This document shows, one piece after another, positions 1-5,566 of a stretch of 8,986 nt of DNA. Source of the DNA: Ardenticatenales bacterium (GTDB taxonomy: Bacteria; Chloroflexota; Anaerolineae; Ardenticatenales; Ardenticatenaceae); NCBI GenBank assembly GCA_013812995.1, contig JACCSL010000111.1, positions 1 to 8,986 on the forward strand, read 5' to 3'. The translations under genes and the position numbers were made by a program. The notes under the pieces were generated by a model. It was given only the letters and a program-made list of their open reading frames with translations, ran no database searches and was not told where the DNA came from. Every line of letters starts with the position of its first letter. The first letter of the stretch is position 1.

Positions 1-730
1 CCTCGGGGGGGGTCACGCCATGCATCACGAGGAACGGCTGCCGCTGCGCCAGTGCTTTCTCGGCAATGGAGGAGTCCAGCCGCTCGACCCGTCCCTGCCA
101 GGGGGCGCTCCCTTCCCCACAGACCGCCGCGATTCGTAGCATCTGGCCCTGCGCCTCAGTGAGAAGCCCCAGGGCTGCCCGCCTCGCCCCACCAATCACG
201 ACGGCCTGCTCACAGACCAAACTCAGGAGATGATCGAGGTTCTGCGCGCCGCCCATCAGCACACCAACCCGGTGGACCATGAGCATCCCATCCAGGTACT
301 GGCGCATTTGCTCTTCCAGCCGGTGCTGGGGCAAGCGCCCATCCTCGCCTGGCTTTTCCGCAAACAGCAGCGGGGAGGTGAGAGTTTCCGGCTCTGGGAC
401 GCGATGGTTCTCTAGTAGGCGGGCATGGTCAATCGCTCTCACGATCTGCTCCGCCACGATCTCGGCATATTCTACGTGGTGCGGCTGGAAGAATCCGGGC
501 TCGCCAGAGACCATATCCAGTGAGCCAATAACCTCTCCGTCCCAAGAAAGGGGAACCGCCAGAGACGAGGGAGGCTCGCCCTCAACATCAAGCTGTGCCC
601 AGGCAGCGAGGGGCGTGAGGGCTCCCTCGTGGAGAAGGTGAACAGCGCCTCTATCAAAGGGAATTGCCTGGTGAGCCAGGCGCAGAATTTTTTCCAGGCT
701 GTCAGAAAGCTTGGGCATTGCTACCATCAT
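1..730 (-). CDS. GAF-domain protein, 3' end beyond window edge
   Basis: The minus strand is open from an ATG at 730 to the window edge, giving 243 codons with no stop. The start is supported by a purine-rich stretch (AAGGAAAAGG) about 5 bases upstream; a second ATG follows at once (727) and a third at 718. Residues about 8-108 read as a GAF domain: a helix, then FDRGAVHLLHEG, and after a short gap VPLSWDGEVIGSLDMVSG, then the long closing helix up to LLE. This first GAF is short, because the usual middle section is missing. Residues about 160-243 begin a second GAF (helix around NLDHLLSLVCEQA, then RRAALGLLTEAQGQMLRIAAV and a helix around IAEKALAQRQPFLV). A charged linker joins the two. GAF domains bind small ligands and usually feed a signalling output; the output domain, if any, lies beyond the edge. 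The gene is divergent from the sigma-54 activator, so it could be its sensor kinase, but no kinase residues are in view. Confidence 0.8.
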   Translation of the reverse strand, partial: MMVAMPKLSDSLEKILRLAHQAIPFDRGAVHLLHEGALTPLAAWAQLDVEGEPPSSLAVPLSWDGEVIGSLDMVSGEPGFFQPHHVEYAEIVAEQIVRAIDHARLLENHRVPEPETLTSPLLFAEKPGEDGRLPQHRLEEQMRQYLDGMLMVHRVGVLMGGAQNLDHLLSLVCEQAVVIGGARRAALGLLTEAQGQMLRIAAVCGEGSAPWQGRVERLDSSIAEKALAQRQPFLVMHGVTPPE

Positions 731-883
731 GGAAGCCTTTTCCTTGCGACGGACTATGGTATCTGAGAACACGTTTGTTACCCGCCATCTTCGAGAAGCA
801 TGAGTCGTATGGAGATTGATGATACCAGAGTGCAAACCCCTGCTCCTGCAAGTCTTACGCCATCAAGTAACGGTCAGGAGGGA

Positions 884-912
884 TTGCACATTAGAAAAGC
901 AACCCCTATAAT
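884..912 (+). promoter_or_regulatory. Candidate sigma-70-type promoter for the sigma-54 activator
   Basis: A perfect TATAAT at 907-912 lies 17 bp after TTGCAC at 884-889. The -10 box is ideal and the spacing is ideal, but the -35 box keeps only TTG. Transcription would start near 919 and leave a leader of about 165 bases before the ATG at 1085. This is a pattern match only; such matches also arise by chance. Confidence 0.35.
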
Positions 913-963
913 TTACTCGGGCTTTTCCAAGCGTATTTTTCAAGCGTGTCCCTCTTTTTGCTG

Positions 964-1004
964 GGGCACTGCCCATTCATAATACAACCCTGGTATCAGG
1001 GTTG
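964..1004 (+). promoter_or_regulatory. Two short dyads in the presumed leader of the activator gene
   Basis: GGGCA-C-TGCCC at 964-974 and CAACCCTG-GTAT-CAGGGTTG at 985-1004 are both perfect inverted repeats. The second has 8-bp arms and a 4-base loop. No T run follows it, so it is not a standard intrinsic terminator. Either could be a protein-binding site or a leader hairpin. Nothing identifies the factor. Confidence 0.3.
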
Positions 1005-1084
1005 ACGCCTGTGGAAAGCACCCTCAAGATTCACTTTTCCTCTCTGGTTAAAGAACATTCCTTGACCTCTGAAAGAGACCACTT

Positions 1085-2461
1085 ATGAGCGATCCCCGCC
1101 GCATCCTTGTGGTAGATGATGACAAAGCCATCCGAGAAGCCCTCCAGGACCTGCTTGGCGAAACCTACATGGTAGATGTCGCCGGGACGGGTGCGGAGGG
1201 GATACAGAAGGTAAAGGGCCAGAGCTATGACCTCGTCCTGCTCGATCTGCGCCTGCCAGACAAAGATGGCCTGACGGTGTTGCAGGAGCTGTTTAGCCAG
1301 GGAGTGGATGTCCCGGTTATCGTGATTACCGCCCACGGCACAAGCAGCACCGCCATCCAGGCCATGCAGGCGGGAGCTTATGATTACCTCGTCAAACCTC
1401 TGGACCTGGACGAGGTGCAAATCACCGTCTCGCGCCTCTTCGAGCACCGGCAGTTGGCGAGCCAGGTGCAGGAGTTGCAGGAGGTGCTGAACGAGCGTAG
1501 CGTGCAGGAGCGCATCGTCGGCCAGAGCCCGACGATGCAGGTGGTCTTCAAGACGATTGGGCGCGTCGCCAACAGTGATTCCACGGTGCTCATCATGGGA
1601 GAAACAGGGACAGGCAAGGAGTTGATCGCGGACACGGTCCAGGCCAACTCCCGCCGTCGGCGCGGCCCCTTCATCAAGGTCAACTGCGCCGCGCTGCCCG
1701 AGACCCTTCTCGAATCCGAGTTGTTCGGCCACGAGAAGGGGGCCTTCACCGGAGCCATCGAGCGGCGCAAGGGTCATTTCGAGATGGCCGACAAGGGCAC
1801 CATCTTTTTGGACGAAATCGGCGAGATGTCGCTGAACACGCAAAAAAAACTCCTGCGCATCTTGCAGCAGGGAGAGTTTCAGCGCGTCGGCGGCAGCGCC
1901 ACCATCGCCGTCGATGCCCGCGTCATCGCGGCGACGAACAAGAATCTGGAGCAGGAGGTGGCGTCGGGTAATTTCCGCGAGGATCTCTTCTACCGCCTCA
2001 ACGTGATCGTGATCGACCTCCCCGCCCTGCGGGAGCGGATGGATGACCTTCCGCTCCTCGTGGCTCACTTCCTGGACAAGTACCGCTTCAATAACAGCCG
2101 TGCGCCCTCCAAAATCTCCGAGGAAGCACTCCAGGTCTTGTTGAACTATCACTTTCCCGGAAACGTACGCGAGCTGGAAAACTCCATCGAGCGGGCCGTG
2201 GTGCTCTCCCAGGGCCGCATGATTGGCCCCGAGCACCTTATCCTGAGCGAGCACATGGCGCGCGACCGACTCATCAATGTTTCGGAGTTGGTGCGCCAAC
2301 AAACCCCCTTGAATGAAATTCTGGCCCAGGCCGAGCGGATGGCTCTGGAGGATGCCCTGCGTATGACCGGGAGCAAGACCCCCACGACCGCCAAGCAGTT
2401 GGGGCTCAGTACCCGCGAACTGGCTGAACGCGCTCAGGCACTAGGGGTTGCGTTACCCTAG
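1085..2461 (+). CDS. NtrC-family sigma-54-dependent response regulator
   Basis: This 458-aa protein has the full three-domain layout of an NtrC-type activator, which uses ATP to remodel sigma-54 holoenzyme at a promoter. Residues about 5-122 are a receiver with acidic pocket D11-D13, phosphoacceptor D54 (LLDLRLPDKDG), T82 and K104. Residues about 143-380 are the AAA+ domain: Walker A GETGTGKE (172-179), the sigma-54-contacting GAFTGA loop (219-224), Walker B IFLDE (240-244), and the FPGNVRELENSIERAV sensor-2 region. The tail (about 415-458) aligns with the Fis-type helix-turn-helix, but the recognition helix reads STRELAERAQALGV and is less basic than usual. The start has a weak purine stretch (GAAAGAG) upstream. 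No partner kinase is complete in the window; the divergent GAF gene is a candidate. It lies 2 kb upstream of rpoN in the same orientation. Target genes cannot be read from the protein; the promoters before rpoN are one possibility. Confidence 0.95.
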   Translation: MSDPRRILVVDDDKAIREALQDLLGETYMVDVAGTGAEGIQKVKGQSYDLVLLDLRLPDKDGLTVLQELFSQGVDVPVIVITAHGTSSTAIQAMQAGAYDYLVKPLDLDEVQITVSRLFEHRQLASQVQELQEVLNERSVQERIVGQSPTMQVVFKTIGRVANSDSTVLIMGETGTGKELIADTVQANSRRRRGPFIKVNCAALPETLLESELFGHEKGAFTGAIERRKGHFEMADKGTIFLDEIGEMSLNTQKKLLRILQQGEFQRVGGSATIAVDARVIAATNKNLEQEVASGNFREDLFYRLNVIVIDLPALRERMDDLPLLVAHFLDKYRFNNSRAPSKISEEALQVLLNYHFPGNVRELENSIERAVVLSQGRMIGPEHLILSEHMARDRLINVSELVRQQTPLNEILAQAERMALEDALRMTGSKTPTTAKQLGLSTRELAERAQALGVALP

Positions 2462-2490
2462 CGCCTCTTCCATCTCCCTCTCCCGCTTCT

Positions 2491-2835
2491 CTAGCCTGGT
2501 AAGGCATCAACCGCGGTAAGAAGTTGCCCTACCAGCTCGTCCGGCTCAAAGGGCTTAAGGAAGAAGCCATTTACCTCAAGCCGCTCTACCTCGGCCCGCA
2601 GGCCACCATGAGCCGACATGATGAAGATACGAAGTTGCTCCGCATAGGGCAACTTCCGCAACTCCTCTGTCAACGTAAGTCCATTGATGCCGGGCATCAT
2701 AATGTCCAGCAACGCCAGATTGGGCTGGTGCTCGGCCACTTTTGCCAGAGCTTCCCATCCATTGCTTGCTGCGATGACAGTTGCTCTGTCCTCCAGCAAG
2801 TTTTCTATCAGTTCCAGGATGACTTCATCAATCAT
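2491..2835 (-). CDS. Receiver-only response regulator, N-terminus cut off by a probable frameshift
   Basis: The 114-residue frame is a CheY-like receiver without an output domain. It has phosphoacceptor D44 (ALLDIMMPGINGL), the conserved Ser at 74 (FIMSAHG) and the conserved Lys at 94 (FFLKPFEPDEL). It begins abruptly as MIDEVILEL, where receivers normally begin with a hydrophobic strand and an acidic pair such as ILVVDDE. That missing strand is encoded just upstream in another frame (2884-2828). The two frames would join as VVDD-EVILEL if one TGAT of the tandem TGATTGAT (2834-2827) were removed. As it stands, the product lacks beta strand 1 and part of the Mg2+-binding pocket, so phosphorylation is doubtful. 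Reinitiation at the ATG at 2835, which overlaps the upstream stop, might still make this fragment. A sequencing error is possible. The gene is convergent with the sigma-54 activator, with a 29-bp gap and no clear hairpin, and divergent from rpoN. Confidence 0.8.
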   Translation of the reverse strand: MIDEVILELIENLLEDRATVIAASNGWEALAKVAEHQPNLALLDIMMPGINGLTLTEELRKLPYAEQLRIFIMSAHGGLRAEVERLEVNGFFLKPFEPDELVGQLLTAVDALPG

Positions 2836-2884
2836 CCACCACGAGAATGGTGGGTGAGAAGACGGTGTTTGATGTAGTATTCAT
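2828..2884 (-). pseudogene. Detached N-terminal piece of the receiver gene
   Basis: From an ATG at 2884 the minus strand encodes 18 residues ending FSPTILVVDD, then a TGA at 2830-2828. This is the classic first beta strand and acidic pair of a response-regulator receiver. It stops exactly where the next frame continues with EVILELIENLLED. The joint contains the 4-bp duplication TGATTGAT. No strong ribosome binding site is visible before 2884, so the exact start is less certain than the frameshift itself. Confidence 0.7.
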
Positions 2885-2908
2885 TGGTTTCGTGGCAAAG
2901 CAGAAGCG

Positions 2909-2924
2909 TGGCAGCAATCTTGCT
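2909..2924 (+). promoter_or_regulatory. Candidate sigma-54 -24/-12 promoter, upstream copy
   Basis: TGGCAGCAATCTTGCT fits the sigma-54 consensus TGGCAC-N5-TTGC(A/T). The invariant GG (2910-2911) and GC (2922-2923) are separated by exactly 10 bases, and only the C/G at consensus positions 6-7 differ. It reads toward rpoN; the start of transcription would be near 2935. The internal dyad means an operator role cannot be excluded. Confidence 0.6.
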
Positions 2925-2930
2925 ATAGGG

Positions 2931-2946
2931 TGGCAGCAATCTTGCT
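2931..2946 (+). promoter_or_regulatory. Candidate sigma-54 -24/-12 promoter, downstream copy
   Basis: This is the second identical -24/-12 match, with GG at 2932-2933 and GC at 2944-2945. It would start transcription near 2957, about 116 bases before the rpoN ATG. Together with the first copy it suggests that sigma-54 drives its own gene. Confidence 0.6.
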
Positions 2947-2982
2947 ATAAGAGTGTATACCCGTTACATCTACGGTGATTTT

Positions 2983-3008
2983 GCATGATCTTTGTGCAAG
3001 AATCATGC
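2983..3008. promoter_or_regulatory. 26-bp imperfect dyad in the rpoN leader
   Basis: GCATGAT (2983-2989) is matched by its exact reverse complement ATCATGC (3002-3008). Inside, TTG and CAA (2992-2994, 2997-2999) pair about the same axis. Ten of thirteen symmetric base pairs agree, and one of the remaining three could form a G-U pair in RNA. It sits downstream of both candidate sigma-54 starts, so it could be a repressor site or a leader hairpin. There is no following T run, so it is not an intrinsic terminator. Confidence 0.4.
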
Positions 3009-3072
3009 CAATAACAATAAATTTTTCCATAACTGCAAACGTGAGTACCAGAAGGAGCAGGTGGTTTCCGCA

Positions 3073-4467
3073 ATGGACATGAACCTCGATTCGAATCAGT
3101 ACCAAAATCTGGACCAACGGCTAGATCAACGACCCTCCCCGACCCTCGTCACCTTCACGCAGATTCTGGCGCTCTCCTCTTACGATCTTCTGCAAGCGAT
3201 TCAGCAAGAGATTTCGGACAACCCCGCCCTGGAATTGGTAGATAGCGAAAACAACTGTATGCGCTGTGGGGAGCGGCTCGTTATTAGTTCCTGCCCCCGC
3301 TGCGATGGACTTGGCGACGATGATTGGCAAGAAACGATCCGCTCACAGGACTATGATGAGGATTTCGATCCCTTCACCCTGATTGCCTCCCAGATGAGTC
3401 TCAGCGAGGCGCTGATGCGTGAGCTCGTCATGGTGCTACCCAAGGAAGACTTCTTTATCGCTGATTATCTCTGCGGTAGCTTGGATGAGAGCGGGTTGCT
3501 CGATACCACCACCCGTGAGGTCGCGAATACGCTGGGGGTGGACGAGAAACGCGTCGAGGCTGTGCTGGAGGAACTACAGAACGTCGGCCCGCTGGGCGTT
3601 GGCGCGCGCAGTGTGCAGGAATGTCTGGATATTCAGCTGCGGCGGTGGGAGGAGCTTGGCGAGGCCCCGGCGCTGGTTCGGCCCATCATCGAGATGTATC
3701 TGGTCGAGCTGGGCGAGGGGAAATATGGCTACATCGCCACCCAACTCGGGGTGGACTATGAGGAAGTCATCAAGGCGCGCGACTTCATCCGCAACCATCT
3801 CCGCCCCTTCCCCATCGCGGAGGTCTCGGAGAATGAGCATTGGCGCTCCGTCAGCGATGTGCCCTTCATCGCCCCGGACATCGTCATCAGCGCCACGGAG
3901 GACAACACGGACGATTTCGAGGTCACCGTTGTCGAGAGTCGGCGCGCCTCGCTGCGGGTCAACACGCACTACAGCGAGCTGGCAGAGCAGATCGGCCAGA
4001 GTGAAAATGGGCTGAGTGGCGATGAGGCGGATCATATTCGCTCCCATGTAAGCCGAGCCCGCTCCTTTACCAGTCATATCAATGAGCGACGGCGCACCAT
4101 GAAGCGCGTTGCCACGTACGTGGTGGAACGTCAGACCGATTTCCTGCGCCACGGCTGGCGCGAGTTGCGCCCCCTCACCCGTGCCGAGGTGGCGGATGCT
4201 CTGGACCTGCACGAGAGTACCGTATCGCGCGCCACCGCCGATAAATATGTCATGCTGCCGAGCGGGCAGGTGATCCCCTTCGCCAAGTTCTTCCAGGCGG
4301 CGCTCAGCGTGCAAGATGTCCTGCGCGAGATCATCGAGAAGGAGAACGAGCCGCTCACTGATGCCCAGCTCGTAGAGCAACTGCGGGAGGCGGGCTATCA
4401 GGTAGCACGCCGCACGGTTGCCAAGTATCGCAACCAGATGGGAATCCTGCCCTCGTCTCTACGATAG
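3073..4467 (+). CDS. rpoN: RNA polymerase sigma-54 factor
   Basis: This 464-aa protein is the alternative sigma factor that directs RNA polymerase to -24/-12 promoters and needs an AAA+ activator to open them. Region I is seen at about 21-55 (LVTFTQILALSSYDLLQAIQ, then NPALEL). An acidic region II follows (about 81-100). The core-binding domain (about 105-300) includes SLDESGLLD and VGPLGVGARSVQECL. The helix-turn-helix LTRAEVADALDLHESTVSRA lies at 368-387. The RpoN box ARRTVAKYR (445-453) recognises the -24 element. Length is normal. Unusual is a CMRC-x8-CPRC motif (C62, C65, C74, C77) between regions I and II, looking like a zinc ribbon. The ATG at 3073 is chosen because region I starts soon after it and AGGTGG (3059-3064) lies 8 bases upstream. 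A GTG at 3061 and an ATG at 3079 are alternatives; a TTG at 2992 would put the dyad inside the gene. Two sigma-54-type promoters lie upstream. Confidence 0.96.
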   Translation: MDMNLDSNQYQNLDQRLDQRPSPTLVTFTQILALSSYDLLQAIQQEISDNPALELVDSENNCMRCGERLVISSCPRCDGLGDDDWQETIRSQDYDEDFDPFTLIASQMSLSEALMRELVMVLPKEDFFIADYLCGSLDESGLLDTTTREVANTLGVDEKRVEAVLEELQNVGPLGVGARSVQECLDIQLRRWEELGEAPALVRPIIEMYLVELGEGKYGYIATQLGVDYEEVIKARDFIRNHLRPFPIAEVSENEHWRSVSDVPFIAPDIVISATEDNTDDFEVTVVESRRASLRVNTHYSELAEQIGQSENGLSGDEADHIRSHVSRARSFTSHINERRRTMKRVATYVVERQTDFLRHGWRELRPLTRAEVADALDLHESTVSRATADKYVMLPSGQVIPFAKFFQAALSVQDVLREIIEKENEPLTDAQLVEQLREAGYQVARRTVAKYRNQMGILPSSLR

Positions 4468-4475
4468 AGCCTCTC

Positions 4476-5117
4476 ATGCTCCGACGCTCCTTCCTGCTGC
4501 GCTTCTTCGAGTTACTCTATACCCGCCTCGCTTGGGCCTACGACCTGATCGCGCTCACGGTGAGTGCCGGGTACTGGTATCGTTGGGGACGCGCAGCACT
4601 CCCCTTTATCGAACAGGGGCCTGTGCTGGAGGTGGGTTGTGGTCGGGGGCGGCTGTTGCGCCCCATCGCCAATCTGGGCTACCTCACCCTGGGCCTTGAC
4701 CGCTCACTGACGATGGCCCGCCATGCAGCGCGGAGCGGCGAGCCGGTGATGTGTGCGACAGGCCAACAACTCCCCGTCCCGGATGGAGCCCTTGGTACGC
4801 TGATTACCACCTTCCCCGCTCCCTATATTCTTGCACCCGAAACACAACGAGAATTTGCCCGTGCGGTTAGGCCCGGTGGCCTCTGGCTGTGGGTGGATTC
4901 CCCTTCCCTGGATTCCTCTACCGCCACGTTGCTGGCCCGGCTAGTGACCTTGTTGGCGCAGGGGCGCACTCCGGAACAGGACGCACGCTCCCTTCTGGAG
5001 GAAGATAGAAGCGGAGGGCTCTGGCAAGTCCATCACAGACGTGTTACGATGGGAGCTACCACGATTGCAGTGCGGCTTGCACGACGCAGCAGGGAGGAAA
5101 TTGATGAGCAACAGTAG
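4476..5117 (+). CDS. Class I SAM-dependent methyltransferase
   Basis: This 213-aa protein has the Rossmann-type SAM-binding fold of the UbiE/Methyltransf_11 group. Motif I is VLEVGCGRG (50-58), and D75 in LGLDRS is in the place of the acidic residue that binds the SAM ribose. A motif GQQLPVPDGALGTLITTFP and a post-motif RAVRPGGLWLWVD follow. The first 45 residues are hydrophobic and aromatic (FLLRFFELLYTRLAWAYDL, then YWYRWG), perhaps a substrate lid or a membrane-touching surface; I do not call a transmembrane helix. The substrate cannot be told. The start lies 8 bases after the rpoN stop with no strong ribosome binding site, so translation is probably coupled to rpoN. No functional link to sigma-54 is known to me. 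Confidence 0.85.
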   Translation: MLRRSFLLRFFELLYTRLAWAYDLIALTVSAGYWYRWGRAALPFIEQGPVLEVGCGRGRLLRPIANLGYLTLGLDRSLTMARHAARSGEPVMCATGQQLPVPDGALGTLITTFPAPYILAPETQREFARAVRPGGLWLWVDSPSLDSSTATLLARLVTLLAQGRTPEQDARSLLEEDRSGGLWQVHHRRVTMGATTIAVRLARRSREEIDEQQ

Positions 5118-5556
5118 TTGGATGGTTGAAGAAAAGGGGGAGTCCTGGGCCTTTTCTTATGGCATCGGTCATGTCCCTGGCTATGTGGTGCTGAGCCTGG
5201 TTGGTCAATCCACCCTGGAGCGCAATCGTCGGGTGGTCGAGGTTATTCAAGCGCATCGTGCCCACACCCAGCTCCCGGGCGGAGAAATCTGCCCTATGAT
5301 CGTGGACATGGTCCAGGACAACCCGCCGCCCACCTCTGTGCTGCTCAGCAGCTACGCGCTTCTGGAGCCACTTCTGCCCCACCTCAGCTATCTCGTCTAC
5401 CTCGTGGCTCCGGAGCACCCGGAGCTGACGCGCATGACGCTGGCACTGGAAGCCTTCGGGCTCCATGCTTCCCCCAAGATGGACCTTGTCCACACGATGG
5501 AAGAGGCGCTGGACAAGATTCTGCTCTATCACCACTGGCATCACCCCAAAGAATAA
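5104..5556 (+). CDS. Small protein of unknown function, possibly STAS/SpoIIAA-like
   Basis: The 150-aa frame starts at an ATG with a good upstream GGGAGGAAAT and overlaps the methyltransferase end by 14 bases, a sign of translational coupling. An earlier in-frame ATG at 5041 lies inside the methyltransferase and has no similar site. I do not recognise a named family with confidence. The order of elements (GYVVLSLVGQSTLERNRRVV; then CPMIVDMVQDNPPPTSVLLS; then YLVYLVAPEHPELTRMTLAL; then a closing helix MEEALDKILL) alternates strands and helices. It resembles the SpoIIAA-like/STAS layout, where such proteins act as small binding or anti-anti-sigma-type modules. There is no signal peptide or membrane segment. 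The His-rich tail (HHWHHPKE) is odd and could bind metal. Confidence 0.7.
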   Translation: MSNSSWMVEEKGESWAFSYGIGHVPGYVVLSLVGQSTLERNRRVVEVIQAHRAHTQLPGGEICPMIVDMVQDNPPPTSVLLSSYALLEPLLPHLSYLVYLVAPEHPELTRMTLALEAFGLHASPKMDLVHTMEEALDKILLYHHWHHPKE

Positions 5557-5566
5557 GGTCTCTGCC

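Larger units (their letters stand above)
731..1084. other. Divergent intergenic region between GAF gene and sigma-54 activator
   Basis: This 354-bp stretch separates two divergent genes. I see no convincing coding sequence in it; a 60-codon frame at 800-982 has no family resemblance. It holds a possible vegetative promoter near 884-912 and two short dyads (964-974 and 985-1004). A 9-bp word, TGATACCAG, occurs at 820-828 and in inverted orientation at 990-998. A short direct repeat, CAAGCGT, occurs at 928-934 and 941-947. No clear -24/-12 element with GG and GC at the right spacing was found here. Confidence 0.5.
2908..2949 (+). repeat. Two exact 20-bp direct repeats, 22-bp period
   Basis: GTGGCAGCAATCTTGCTATA occurs at 2908-2927 and again, identical, at 2930-2949, with two bases between. 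Each copy contains the perfect 12-bp dyad AGCAA-TC-TTGCT. A related but diverged word (GTGGCAAAGCA) starts at 2892. The repeats lie between the receiver gene and rpoN. A 22-bp period places both copies on about the same face of the DNA helix. Confidence 0.95.

Noticed and set aside
279..641. Plus-strand frame of 120 codons near the left edge
   Set aside because: The opposite strand carries a continuous GAF-domain protein here, and the plus-strand product is Ser/Arg/Trp-rich low-complexity shadow sequence.
985..1004. Hairpin CAACCCTG-GTAT-CAGGGTTG as an intrinsic terminator
   Set aside because: No T run follows on either strand (plus strand continues ACGCCTG), and it precedes a gene rather than ending one.
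1031..2302. Long open frame (423 codons) on the minus strand opposite the sigma-54 activator
   Set aside because: It is the antisense shadow of a GC-rich gene with clear AAA+ and receiver motifs; the minus-strand protein is His/Leu/Val-rich with no domain pattern.
2462..2490. Terminator between the convergent activator and receiver genes
   Set aside because: The 29-bp pyrimidine-rich gap has no inverted repeat I could support.
2908..2949. Tandem repeats as the start of a CRISPR array
   Set aside because: There are only two copies, separated by two bases with no spacer-sized unit, and no cas genes nearby.
2992..3072. N-terminal extension of sigma-54 from a TTG at 2992
   Set aside because: The extra 27 residues do not resemble sigma-54, would cover the 26-bp dyad, and the start lacks a ribosome binding site.
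3574..4380. Open frame of 268 codons on the minus strand opposite rpoN
   Set aside because: It is antisense to the core-binding and DNA-binding domains of sigma-54 and has no recognisable domain.
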